Below are positions 25,378 through 34,417 of a stretch of DNA of 51,261 nt, one piece after another; within the stretch, counting starts at the first letter, position 1, and each line of letters starts with the position of its first letter. The notes below the pieces were generated by a model. That model saw nothing but the letters and a program-made list of their open reading frames with translations, was not told the DNA's origin and ran no database searches. Made by a program: the position numbers and the translations under genes. Location of the stretch: contig DASYSE010000026.1 of the NCBI GenBank assembly GCA_036003705.1, positions 1 to 51,261 on the forward strand, written 5' to 3'. The DNA is from CALGFH01 sp036003705 (GTDB lineage Bacteria > Actinomycetota > CALGFH01).

Positions 25378-25393
25378 TCGAACGTATGTTCTA
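25378..25393 (+). promoter_or_regulatory. LexA (SOS) box upstream of dnaG-rpoD
   Basis: TCGAACGTATGTTCTA matches the actinobacterial/Gram-positive LexA operator (TCGAAC-N4-GTTCGA) with one mismatch. A TATCCT sequence overlapping its right end (25392-25397) could be the -10 box it controls. The first gene downstream on the plus strand is dnaG, 158 bases on. The short sequence just after the box reads ATG-CGG-TGA, a two-codon mini-ORF, followed by AAAGGAGGG. Confidence 0.7.
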
Positions 25394-25469
25394 TCCTTGG
25401 ACCATGCGGTGAAAGGAGGGCGCCTGCCAGATTGCGGCCCCGGGCTGATGATCTGGATGACGGCGTGCG

Positions 25470-25475
25470 TACAAT
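25470..25475 (+). promoter_or_regulatory. Probable -10 box of a second dnaG promoter
   Basis: TACAAT, a near-consensus -10 element about 75 bases upstream of the dnaG start. The LexA box lies 77 bases further upstream. The -35 region is not obvious. Confidence 0.45.
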
Positions 25476-25550
25476 GCCCCGTGACCCGACGGGTCCTTCC
25501 CCCCTTGGGCAGGCAGGGTTTTCTCGTGACGCGTCGAGGTGAAGGACGCC

Positions 25551-27446
25551 GTGGCCGGCCGCATCCGTGACGAGTCGATCGCCGAGCTCCGCGAGGCGAC
25601 CGACGTCGTCGCCCTGGTCGGCGAATACGTGACCCTCCGTCCCGGCGGCGGCACTCGCATGAAGGGCCTGTGCCCCTTCCACCAGGAGAAGACCCCCTCG
25701 TTCACGGTCGACTCCTCCCGTGGGCTGTTCCACTGCTTCGGCTGTGGGGTCGGCGGGGATGCGATCGACTTCCTGATGAAGCAGGAGACGCTGTCCTTCA
25801 CCGAGGCGGTGGAGCGGCTGGCGTCGCGGGCCGGGATCGAGCTGCGCTACGAGGGCCGCTCGGCGGGGGAGCGCGGCAGCATGGGGCGCAAGAGCCGGCT
25901 GGTGGCCGCCCACGCCGCGGCGGTCGATTTCTACCACCACGCCCTGGTCGACTCCCCCGACGGACGCACCGCCCGCGCCTACCTGTCGTCGCGGGGCATC
26001 GACCGGGCCGTGGCCGAGCGGTTCCGGCTTGGCTGGGCGCCCGCCAGGAGCTGGGACGCGCTGGTCGGCGACCTGCGGGGCAAGGGGTTCCGGCCCGAGG
26101 AGCTGACCGAGGCCGGCCTGGCCCGGACCGGCAGCCGCGGGCTGCGCGACGCCTTCCACGCCCGGGTGCTGTTCCCGATCCTCGACGTCGCCGGCGACCC
26201 GGTCGCCTTCGGCGGGCGCCTGCTGGACGTCGACGAGGGGCGCGGGCCCAAGTACGTGAACACCGCCGAGACCCCGATCTGGCACAAGGGCCGGGCCCTG
26301 TACGCGCTGAACTGGGCCAAGACGGCGATCGTGCAGGCCGGGTTCGCGGTGGTGGTCGAGGGCTATACCGACGTGATCGCCTGCCACCAGTCCGGGGTCA
26401 CCCAGGCGGTCGCCACCTGCGGCACCGCCCTGCGGGCCGAGCATTTCAAGCTGCTCGGCCGCTTCACCGAGAAGGTGGTGTTGGCATTCGACTCCGACAA
26501 GGCGGGAGGCTCGGCCGCCGATCGTGGGATTGGCGGAATCGAAGAGGCCAGCCGCCCATCCGAGATCGCTCCCGCGCCCCCCCGGCTGTCGATGGGGGAG
26601 CTGGTCGGCGATCCCGGCGCTTCGCTCTCCGCCCACGTGCTCGTCCTGCCGGCCGGCCTGGATCCGGCCGAGTACGTCGGCAAGTACGGCGGTGACGCCT
26701 TTCGCGAGCAGATCCAGCGCGCCCAGCCTCTGGTCGAGTGGTGGCTTGACTGGAACCTCGCCCGCTTCGACCTGAGCCACCCGGAAGGCAAGGTACGGGC
26801 AGCTCGCAGCCTCGTACCCGTGCTGCGGCGCGTGCCCGACGCGCTCCAGCGGCGCGAGTACGCCCGCTCGGTGGTGCAGCGGCTGCACCTGGACGAGGCC
26901 GAGTATCTGGTCATGGTCGCCGGGCAGGCTGCACCCCGGCCCCAGGTCGAGGTGAAGGCCCCGCCACGATCGCGCAGCCCCCAGGCCAGAGTCGAGTGCG
27001 AGGCGCTCAAGTTCGCCCTCCAGCATCCGGACTGGACCGCCGAGGCGGCCGAGCGTTGGGCGCCCGACTGGTTCAGCACCCCGGGCACCCTGGCCGCGTT
27101 CACCGCCCTCAACCAGGCCGGCGGTCCAGGCAAGCCGTTGGAGGCGGTGCTGGAGGCTGCCGCCACCGAGACCGACCGCCGCTTCCTGCGCGGCCTTGCC
27201 GTTGAGGCGTTCGCGGCCGAGGAAAACCGGGCGTACGCTGACGAGGTATTCCGGCGGTTGGAGGAGCTCCGCCTCACTCGCGTCATCGACCGGCTCAAGG
27301 GGACCTTGCAGCGCATGAATCCGGTGGAGCAGCCGCACGAGTACACTCGAGTCTTCGAAGAGCTCATCGCCCTCGAGGCCCGACGGCGAGCCCTGCGGGA
27401 GCCGCGGCCCGAAGGCGACGGGAATCTCCCCGAGCGCCCCGCCTAG
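25551..27446 (+). CDS. dnaG: DNA primase
   Basis: Makes RNA primers at the replication fork. The 631-residue product has the N-terminal zinc ribbon with Cys41, His44, Cys62 and Cys65 (CPFHQEKTPSF, HCFGCGVGGD), then the RNA polymerase/Toprim core with RGPKYVNTAETPIW-type sequence, the Toprim glutamate in VVEGYTDVIA and the DxD in LAFDSDKAGG, then a C-terminal helicase-binding domain. Between the DxD and LPAGLDPAEYV there are about 20 more residues than usual. I chose GTG 25551 because it gives VAGRIRDESI, matching the MAGRI start of other actinobacterial primases, and GAAGGA precedes it; GTG 25539 is also in frame. rpoD follows after 55 bases, as in a macromolecular synthesis operon. Confidence 0.95.
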   Translation: MAGRIRDESIAELREATDVVALVGEYVTLRPGGGTRMKGLCPFHQEKTPSFTVDSSRGLFHCFGCGVGGDAIDFLMKQETLSFTEAVERLASRAGIELRYEGRSAGERGSMGRKSRLVAAHAAAVDFYHHALVDSPDGRTARAYLSSRGIDRAVAERFRLGWAPARSWDALVGDLRGKGFRPEELTEAGLARTGSRGLRDAFHARVLFPILDVAGDPVAFGGRLLDVDEGRGPKYVNTAETPIWHKGRALYALNWAKTAIVQAGFAVVVEGYTDVIACHQSGVTQAVATCGTALRAEHFKLLGRFTEKVVLAFDSDKAGGSAADRGIGGIEEASRPSEIAPAPPRLSMGELVGDPGASLSAHVLVLPAGLDPAEYVGKYGGDAFREQIQRAQPLVEWWLDWNLARFDLSHPEGKVRAARSLVPVLRRVPDALQRREYARSVVQRLHLDEAEYLVMVAGQAAPRPQVEVKAPPRSRSPQARVECEALKFALQHPDWTAEAAERWAPDWFSTPGTLAAFTALNQAGGPGKPLEAVLEAAATETDRRFLRGLAVEAFAAEENRAYADEVFRRLEELRLTRVIDRLKGTLQRMNPVEQPHEYTRVFEELIALEARRRALREPRPEGDGNLPERPA

Positions 27447-27501
27447 GCGGGAATGCGGCGCTCCCGCGTCGGTCCGCACGGAACGAGAGGTACCTGAGCA
27501 G

Positions 27502-28680
<1,179 letters not shown>

Positions 28681-28856
28681 CCGGGCCGACTCCCGAGGGG
28701 GAAATGGCGCCTCTAGCTGCGGCAACGCCAGTGATCCTCGGCGGGCTGCTGTAGCGCAGCGCTCAGTCAAGATATCGGCATGGCCGATCCCGACCTGCGC
28801 GCGCCACAGGCACGACTGGGCCGGCAGGGCGCCGTCGGTTGGCGCTTGCTGCGTGC

Positions 28857-30155
28857 TCAGGTTCGTTGCCGGGCCACCACGGCGCCAGCCGCGGTCGACG
28901 ATGCATGGGGCGGCCGCAGCCACAGCGACGCCTGGGTCGGCTGCATCGTCTCCTCGACCACCGCCAGCAGCTCGACGGTCAACGCCTCCAGGTCGACCTG
29001 CTGGCGCAGCCGATCGCTGAACGCGGCGATCGTCTGGGCGGCGTCGTAGCGGCGCCGGTTGAACCGCCGGTCCACCGCCCGCTGGATGCGGCGGCGGGCC
29101 GGCTGGAATACCCCCGCCACCGCCAGGGTCGCCCCGGCCACCACCAGGCTGGAGTCCTGGGGCAGCAGCCGGCCGAGCCCCAGGACCACCCCGGCATAGC
29201 CCAACCCCAACAGCACCGTCAGCAGCCCATAGGCCAGGGCTCGACTGATGATGCGGTCCAGGTCATACAGCCGATACCGCAAGATCGCCGCCCCGATCGC
29301 CAGGGGCAGGACCGCCAAGCAGACACCGGGAAGCCAGCCGAGCGCGACCTCGTTGCCCGCCAACACCAGCGCCGCCAGCGCCGCCACCGCAACCGCCACC
29401 GGCGCCGCCGCCACCGCCAGCCACCGCAGCTGCTGGCGCTCCACCCCGCCGGCGCGACCAAAGCGCACCACCAGCGACCACGCGCCGACCGGGATGGCAA
29501 GCCCGGCAACCACAAAGGCCACGCCGCGCACCACCAGCAGCGGACCCGCCAAGGCACCGACAGCGAGCGGGTTGGCGGCCGACTGGTCGGGCTCCCGCAA
29601 CGGCCCCAGCGCCAACGACACCAACCCCACCAGCGGCGCGGCCGCCGCGACCCTGGCCCACCAGCGCCAGCGGGGCGATGGCAGCGACCCGGTCGGGGTC
29701 AGCAGCAGGACAAAGCCGATGCAGGCCGCCATCACAACGACGGCGATGTCCTTGACCGCGGAGCCGATGGCGGGCGGTGCCCCACGCCAGGCCAGCAGCA
29801 CCCAGCTCCCATACCCATAGGCGAACCACAGCCCAAGTGCCAGCAGCAGCCAGCCCACCGGGTGCGCTGGGCGTCGGCTGGCCAGCACCGCCCCGACCGT
29901 GGCTGCGCTCACCGCCACCAGCCCGTAGATGATGGTGTCGGCGTCCGACCCCACCAGGTCGGACCGGCCGGCCTGGCGCGCCAGCTGCTGCAACCAGACG
30001 ACGACCGGCAGGCCGAGCATGACCAGCGCCCACAGCACCCACGCCAGCCCGGCCGGCCACCGGCGCGGCCATGTCGGTCGGGCGGCTGGGGTCATCCCCC
30101 ATGGTCGTCGGCGCATCCACGCCCCTCCGGTCCCGGTCACCGTCCCAAGCGTCAT
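28857..30155 (-). CDS. Multi-pass membrane protein, sensor-like family without kinase domain
   Basis: A 432-residue integral membrane protein with about ten predicted membrane segments (for example GLAWVLWALVMLGLPVVVWL, LLVVRGVAFVVAGLAIPVG). After the last segment comes a soluble tail containing QPARRRIQRAVDRRFNRRRY, AAQTIAAFSDRLR and ETMQPTQASLWL. This tail is shared by many actinobacterial proteins annotated as hypothetical or as the sensor part of histidine kinases. No histidine kinase dimerisation or ATPase motif is present, so signalling, if any, must go through a partner. The start at ATG 30155 is the outermost; ATG 30116 is another option. It converges with rpoD, with 176 bases between that show no gene. 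Confidence 0.75.
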   Translation of the reverse strand: MTLGTVTGTGGAWMRRRPWGMTPAARPTWPRRWPAGLAWVLWALVMLGLPVVVWLQQLARQAGRSDLVGSDADTIIYGLVAVSAATVGAVLASRRPAHPVGWLLLALGLWFAYGYGSWVLLAWRGAPPAIGSAVKDIAVVVMAACIGFVLLLTPTGSLPSPRWRWWARVAAAAPLVGLVSLALGPLREPDQSAANPLAVGALAGPLLVVRGVAFVVAGLAIPVGAWSLVVRFGRAGGVERQQLRWLAVAAAPVAVAVAALAALVLAGNEVALGWLPGVCLAVLPLAIGAAILRYRLYDLDRIISRALAYGLLTVLLGLGYAGVVLGLGRLLPQDSSLVVAGATLAVAGVFQPARRRIQRAVDRRFNRRRYDAAQTIAAFSDRLRQQVDLEALTVELLAVVEETMQPTQASLWLRPPHASSTAAGAVVARQRT

Positions 30156-30232
30156 CGGTCACCTGCCAGTGTGGCCGGCCTCCGTCTCGGGACCGTTACG
30201 GACGCGCCAGCGGACCTCGCCAGGACCGGGTG

Positions 30233-30415
30233 ATGCTTGCGCCACTGCGAACCGCGCAGGAGGCCTGCGCCCGCTACGGCTGGCCGCTGCAGGTGATCGA
30301 CGACGCTGGCCACTTCCTGGTAGCCGAACAGCCAAAGGCGTTCATTGGGCGATCTCTGCTGCTCCAGGATATTGCGGCCCTGACGCTCGCCCGCGACCTG
30401 CGCGACCTGCGGTGA
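30233..30415 (+). pseudogene. C-terminal remnant of an alpha/beta hydrolase
   Basis: The 60-residue frame reads EACARYGWPLQVIDDAGHFL followed by VAEQPKAFI. This is the end of an alpha/beta-hydrolase fold, with the catalytic His in DDAGHF. The nucleophile and acid parts are missing, because the divergent membrane-protein gene occupies the sequence upstream. I interpret it as a gene remnant. It could in principle be expressed from ATG 30233, but the product would have no active site. Confidence 0.6.
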
Positions 30416-30547
30416 GCATGGCGCTCAGGCGCGTGTAGTCCGCGACTGCTTGGAGTAGCGGCTGGGCGCCACTCACCTTCGGTCCGTGCCGTCGTCGCAT
30501 GGGGTCGAGACCCCAGGAGGCCTGGGAGCAGCTGGAGGCGCATCCCA

Positions 30548-30587
30548 CCGAGCAAACGGGCGCCCGGCCTGGGCGCCCGCTGCTCGG
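30548..30587 (-). terminator. Long hairpin downstream of the YtxH-like gene
   Basis: CCGAGCA at 30548 pairs with TGCTCGG at 30581, and inside it CGGGCGCCC pairs with GGGCGCCCG around a GGCCT loop. On the minus strand the hairpin begins 13 bases after the stop codon of the gene at 30600-30920 and contains a short T-run, so it is a likely intrinsic terminator for that gene. Confidence 0.65.
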
Positions 30588-30599
30588 CCCGAAGGGGGC

Positions 30600-30920
30600 C
30601 TACGACCTGCCGCCGGTCGTCGTGGTGGCGGTGGTCGTGGTGGCGGTGGTCGGCGTGGTACTGGTGGCGTCGTCGCTCTTCCTGGCGATGTTGGAGACGG
30701 CCGCTCTGGCCTGGTCTGCCTTGGCGGCGGCCGTCTCGGCGACCCGGTCCTTGCCGAGGCTGACGGTCTTGTTGACCTCCCCGGTCAGGCGCTGGACCCC
30801 GGGGTTCTCACGCAGCTTGCCTGCCGCCTGGACGATCTGCTGGTAGCGCTCCTGGCCCGCCTTGGCCCCGAGCACGTAGCCGGCACTGAAACCAGCCAGA
30901 AACCCCGACTTGAACCTCAT
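30600..30920 (-). CDS. YtxH-like small membrane-associated protein
   Basis: A 106-residue protein. It begins MRFKSGFLAGFSAGYVLGAK, a glycine-rich membrane-inserting segment as in YtxH proteins, then AGQERYQQIVQAAGKLREN followed by a charged helix (LTGEVNKTVSLGKDRVAETA). The end is a low-complexity Thr-rich tail (TTPTTATTTTATTTT). Such proteins are thought to be envelope or general stress proteins in Gram-positive bacteria, but no activity is known. ATG 30920 has an excellent GGGAGGTG site four bases before it. The hairpin at 30548-30587 is the likely terminator. The longer open frame to 31217 is not needed. Confidence 0.8.
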   Translation of the reverse strand: MRFKSGFLAGFSAGYVLGAKAGQERYQQIVQAAGKLRENPGVQRLTGEVNKTVSLGKDRVAETAAAKADQARAAVSNIARKSDDATSTTPTTATTTTATTTTGGRS

Positions 30921-31146
30921 TGGCACCTCCCGATCGTGGTCGTTCCCTCGCTTGTCTACCCGCCGTGGGAGATCGAAACCACGTACTGTTGCCCTGCTTG
31001 TCGGCCTGGATGGGGGGTGGGATGCACTGAAGGTCGCGGCCTTTCGGTCGGGTCGGCCGGCGAACGGCCAGCGGCGGCCGCGGCCGCCGGGGCGGCGGCG
31101 CCGGTCCCCGGCGGCCGCCGGTACCTCATCGACGCGGCCTTCCTGG

Positions 31147-32805
31147 GTGTGGCCGCTGCTCTGGGTCGGCCTGACCGTCACCATCGCCGTGCTGGTCCGC
31201 CTGCCCGGCCCGGCCACCCTCGACCCGGACGAGCATGCCGCCGTCCTCTACTCCGACCGCCTGGCCGCCGGCGAGCGCCTGGAGGAGCCGCTCCTGTCGT
31301 CCCCGAAGCCGCTGCTCACGGTCGTGCACGGGCTGGCCTGGCGGGCTGGTCACGACTGGCGGCTGCTCGAGGCCCTCACCGTCGCCGCCTTCGCCCTCGC
31401 CGTCGTCTGCCTGGCCAGGGCGGCCGGCCGCCTGGCCGGCCGGCCGGCCGCGGCCGCCACCGTGGTCGCCGTCGCCGGCTCGGGCCCCCTCGTCCTCCAG
31501 GCCGCCCGGGCCAACTCCATGGTGTTCGCCATCGCCGGCTGGTCGGTCGCGCTCGACGCCCTCACCCGGGGCGACCACGCCGCGGTCCCCGGGGAGCAGG
31601 GTGGGTCGGGGGGTGAGGCCGCCGGGAGGCGGGGCGGAGCTCCAGCCGCGGTCCCCGGGGAGCACGGCGGGTCGGGAGGTGAGGCCGCCGGGAGGCGGGG
31701 CGGAGCCCGCGCCGAGGCCACCAGGGAGCAGGGTGGGTCGGGGGCCGCGTGGGGGCTGGCGGCGGGTGCCCTGGGGGCGGCCGCGCTGGCCAGGGCTGAG
31801 GGGTGGCTGCTGCTGCCGTTGGCCGCGGGGTACGGCGTGGTCGCCTGGCGGCGGGGGGAGCGGCGGGCCGCGCTGCTCGTCCTTCCCCTGGCCGCCCCGC
31901 TGCTCTGGCTGGCCCACGACTGGCTGCTGACCGGCGACCCGCTGTACGCGGTCCGGGTCCCGGGCCGCTACACCGACCTCGTCTCGGGCCGGCAGGTGAT
32001 CCTCCCGGCCGACTGGCTGGCCCTGGTCGGCCGGCGCTACGGCGCCCACCCGCTGCTGCTCGGGCTGGCCGCTGTCGGGGTGGCCTGGCTGGTCCGGCGC
32101 CGGGCCTGGGTCTGGCTGGCCGGGCTCGGGGTCGCCGGGGTCGGGACCCTCGCCCTGCTCGGCTTCGAGGCCTGGCGCGGCACCTACGTCTCCTGGCGCT
32201 ACTTCGACCCCGCCGACCTCGCCATCCGCCTGGCCGCCGCGCTCGGCGCCGCCCGCCTCGTCACCGCCCTCGCCGGCCGCCTCCTGGCCGGGAGATCCGG
32301 GCCCGGGGGCACGCGACCCGCCTGGCCAGGCGGCCGGGCAAGGCGGCCGGGCGTTCTGGCCGGGATCGGGGCGGTGCTGCTGGCCGGGTTGGCGTGCTGG
32401 CCGCTGGCCCCGGGCGACCCGCTGGTCGATTCGACCCTCGACCGCGACACCCGCCTGTCGGCCAACACGGCCACAGCGGTCGCCGCTCTCCGCCCGGTGG
32501 CAGCCGAGCCGGGCACGGTCATCGCCGCGTCCGGGCCGCAGCGGCTCAGGGTGGCGGTCGAGCTCGACCTGCCCCTGGAGAGGGTCCGGGACCTGTTCCT
32601 GGCCGGCAGGGCCGCTCCCCTCGACCGCGCCCTGGCCGGCAGCGCCGCCGTGTTCCACGACGCCGACGGCGACCGCCCCACGGACCGGTTCGCGGCCCTC
32701 TCGACCACCACCCCGACCAGGGTCGGCACCATCCAGCTGGTCCCGCTCCGCACCGACGCAGGCCAGGGCCTGTACGTCCACCGGGTCGCGGAGCTGAGCC
32801 CCTGA
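31147..32805 (+). CDS. Multi-pass membrane protein, glycosyltransferase-like (GT-C fold suspected)
   Basis: About 550 residues with eight or more membrane segments. After the first (VWPLLWVGLTVTIAVLVRLP) comes a loop with DPDEHAAVLYSDRLAAGE. An acidic DPDE or similar motif in the first outer loop is typical of GT-C glycosyltransferases such as the dolichyl-phosphate mannosyltransferase/ArnT group, and the hydrophobic layout also fits. The C-terminal ~120 residues are extracytoplasmic and soluble. The frame is open back to ATG 30910, but that stretch overlaps the start of the divergent YtxH-like gene and is mostly Arg/Pro. I use GTG 31147 just before the first membrane segment; the true start is uncertain. 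A loop contains a 66 bp tandem repeat. Sugar donor and acceptor are unknown. Confidence 0.65.
   Translation: MWPLLWVGLTVTIAVLVRLPGPATLDPDEHAAVLYSDRLAAGERLEEPLLSSPKPLLTVVHGLAWRAGHDWRLLEALTVAAFALAVVCLARAAGRLAGRPAAAATVVAVAGSGPLVLQAARANSMVFAIAGWSVALDALTRGDHAAVPGEQGGSGGEAAGRRGGAPAAVPGEHGGSGGEAAGRRGGARAEATREQGGSGAAWGLAAGALGAAALARAEGWLLLPLAAGYGVVAWRRGERRAALLVLPLAAPLLWLAHDWLLTGDPLYAVRVPGRYTDLVSGRQVILPADWLALVGRRYGAHPLLLGLAAVGVAWLVRRRAWVWLAGLGVAGVGTLALLGFEAWRGTYVSWRYFDPADLAIRLAAALGAARLVTALAGRLLAGRSGPGGTRPAWPGGRARRPGVLAGIGAVLLAGLACWPLAPGDPLVDSTLDRDTRLSANTATAVAALRPVAAEPGTVIAASGPQRLRVAVELDLPLERVRDLFLAGRAAPLDRALAGSAAVFHDADGDRPTDRFAALSTTTPTRVGTIQLVPLRTDAGQGLYVHRVAELSP
31582..31713 (+). repeat. 66 bp in-frame tandem duplication (with partial third copy) in the membrane protein gene
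   Basis: Copies at 31582-31647 and 31648-31713, then a diverged partial copy to about 31745. Each codes for 22 residues of a Gly/Arg/Pro-rich loop (AVPGEQGGSGGEAAGRRGG). The loop lies between two membrane segments and is presumably disordered. Confidence 0.92.
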
Positions 32806-32815
32806 GCATCAGAAA

Positions 32816-32840
32816 GCCTGTGGCCGGAGAGGCCACAGGC
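32816..32840 (-). terminator. Terminator hairpin for tRNA-Asn
   Basis: GCCTGTGGCC and GGCCACAGGC form a perfect 10 bp stem with a five-base loop. Read on the minus strand it lies four bases after the tRNA-Asn 3' end and is followed by CTTTCT. It may also serve the converging plus-strand gene that stops at 32805. Confidence 0.8.
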
Positions 32841-32844
32841 GAAG

Positions 32845-32917
32845 CTCCGGGGGCGAGACTCGAACTCGCAACAATCGCCTTAACAGGGCGCCGCTCTGCC
32901 GATTGAGCTACCCCGGA
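32845..32917 (-). tRNA. tRNA-Asn (GTT)
   Basis: 73 bases that fold into a cloverleaf: acceptor TCCGGGG/CCCCGGA with discriminator G, D arm GCTC..GAGC, anticodon loop CTGTTAA (anticodon GTT), T arm GCGAG-TTCGAGT-CTCGC. Position 27 (G) and 43 (A) do not pair, so the anticodon stem has four pairs. CCA is not encoded. Its 5' end overlaps the last codons and the TAG stop of the HTH gene upstream (32908-33561): the stop uses tRNA positions 8-10. Confidence 0.93.
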
Positions 32918-33561
32918 GTGACGGCATCGCCAAGTAGCGCACCGACGAGCCCCATGATGCTTCGGTGGGTCGCGGAGCAACTGTAGCCGATGCTGACGCA
33001 GCCATGCACATGCTTGGCACGGCGAATGCTCGGGTCTGGGATCGCGCGGTACGGCTTCAGGAACTGTGACGGCGGGATCGCTGTCAGCGCCGACCAATAT
33101 GCGGTGGCAGCGGTCAGATCGAGGCCGTCGTGGAGGTAGAGGCGGACCCTCAGGCGAGACTCGTCGAGCTCGAAGAAATGCCGCAGCCAGGAGCAGAAGA
33201 GCGCCACCATCCGCGGATCGGTGTTGGCAAAGCGGACTGCGCCGTCCCGTTTGGAGCCCTCGCCGGCGTACAGGGCGACCCCGGCGACCAGGAACTCGCG
33301 CTCCGACAGCTGGCCGACCCGGGCCCGCCCCTCGTCCAGAAGGCGGTCGATCTCGGCCTGCCGGCGGCGCTGCAGGGCGTTGGGACCGCGGCGGCGGCCG
33401 CGGGTCACGCGGGGGAGGGGCTCGAAGGCGACGTCTCGGACCCACAGGGACACGCTGCTCTTGGAGACGCCGAGGCGGGAGGCGATCTCGGTCAGGGGAA
33501 GTCCTCTGCTCCGCAGCAGGCGCGCCTGCTGCTGCTCCCTGAGCTTGCCCCGGTATCCCAT
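32908..33561 (-). CDS. HTH protein with LAGLIDADG-like core, overlapping tRNA-Asn
   Basis: A 217-residue protein. The N-terminus is a DNA-binding helix-turn-helix (GLPLTEIASRLGVSKSSVSL), followed by a basic linker (RVTRGRRRGPNALQRRRQAE). The rest contains LVAGVALYAGEGSKRDGAVR followed by FANTDPRMVALFCSWLRHFF, a pattern resembling a LAGLIDADG/DOD endonuclease core (GxYxGEGS, then N-x-DP). Proteins of this type are widespread in actinobacteria but unnamed. ATG 33561 has GCGGAGG nine bases upstream. The stop codon TAG lies inside tRNA-Asn on the same strand, so the two are probably read on one transcript. The likeness to homing endonucleases is my inference; it may only be a regulator. Confidence 0.72.
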   Translation of the reverse strand: MGYRGKLREQQQARLLRSRGLPLTEIASRLGVSKSSVSLWVRDVAFEPLPRVTRGRRRGPNALQRRRQAEIDRLLDEGRARVGQLSEREFLVAGVALYAGEGSKRDGAVRFANTDPRMVALFCSWLRHFFELDESRLRVRLYLHDGLDLTAATAYWSALTAIPPSQFLKPYRAIPDPSIRRAKHVHGCVSIGYSCSATHRSIMGLVGALLGDAVTPG

Positions 33562-33679
33562 GGGCGGCATCCTCCGCCGAGGCTGCGACGAACCGGACAG
33601 CCCATCCACAGGGACCGGCTTAGCATGCCTTTAGGCCGGGCGCATGATGATCCGCGACAACGTCAGCGAGGGGAGCTGC

Positions 33680-34393
33680 ATGGGCCGGACAGGCAAGCTG
33701 GTCATCGCCGGCGTCATTGTGCTGGCGCTGGCCCTCGGCGGCGGCTACCTGCTGCTCTGGGCCCGGACCTCGGACTCGCCGCCGCCGGCGGCCCTCGACC
33801 CGGCGCCGTCGACCACCACCGGGCAGGCGACCGCGACCCAGCCCGACGGCGCCGCCACCCCGGACGGCACCTGGCAGGTCAGCGACGACGGCTCCTCGTA
33901 CGTCGGCTACCGAGTCAAGGAGCAGCTGGCCTTCCTCAACAGCCCCAGCGAGGCCGTCGGCCGGTCCACCGCGGTGACGGGCACCATGCAGGTCACCGGC
34001 GACCAGGTCGAGGCGGTCCGCATCCAGGCCGACCTGACCAAGCTCACCAGCGACGAGAGCCGCCGTGACAACGCCATCCGTCAGCGCGGCCTGGAGTCGG
34101 AGCGGTACCCGACGGCCACCTTCGAGCTCAGCGAGCCGATCCAGCTCGACGGAACGCCAACGTCGGGCCAGGAGGTCAGCGGCAAGGGCAAGGGCCGGCT
34201 CACGGTGCACGGCGTCACCCGTGAGGTCGACCTCGAGCTTGGCGGTCGGTGGTCCGGGTCGAGCATCCAGGTCGCCGGCCGGCTGCCGGTCAAGATGAGC
34301 GACTACCAGATCCAGGCGCCCCGCTTCGGTCCGGTCGTCTCCATCGAGGACAGCGCGGCCGTCGAGTTCCGCCTGGTCTTCGAGCGCGCCTGA
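33680..34393 (+). CDS. YceI-family protein, membrane-anchored
   Basis: A 237-residue protein with an N-terminal membrane anchor (KLVIAGVIVLALALGGGYLL), a Pro/Thr-rich linker outside the membrane (residues ~35-70), and a YceI domain (residues ~75-237). The domain shows GTWQVSDDGSSYVGYRVKE, then LTKLTSDESRRDNAIRQRGL, the family's hallmark, and LTVHGVTREVDLEL. YceI proteins have a lipocalin-like barrel that binds isoprenoid lipids or similar molecules; most are secreted. ATG 33680 has AGGGGAG upstream; the ATG at 33644 is less likely. It converges with the CPBP protease gene, with 24 bases between the stop codons. Confidence 0.9.
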   Translation: MGRTGKLVIAGVIVLALALGGGYLLLWARTSDSPPPAALDPAPSTTTGQATATQPDGAATPDGTWQVSDDGSSYVGYRVKEQLAFLNSPSEAVGRSTAVTGTMQVTGDQVEAVRIQADLTKLTSDESRRDNAIRQRGLESERYPTATFELSEPIQLDGTPTSGQEVSGKGKGRLTVHGVTREVDLELGGRWSGSSIQVAGRLPVKMSDYQIQAPRFGPVVSIEDSAAVEFRLVFERA

Positions 34394-34417
34394 GACCGGT
34401 CGCCGGCCGGGCCGGGG

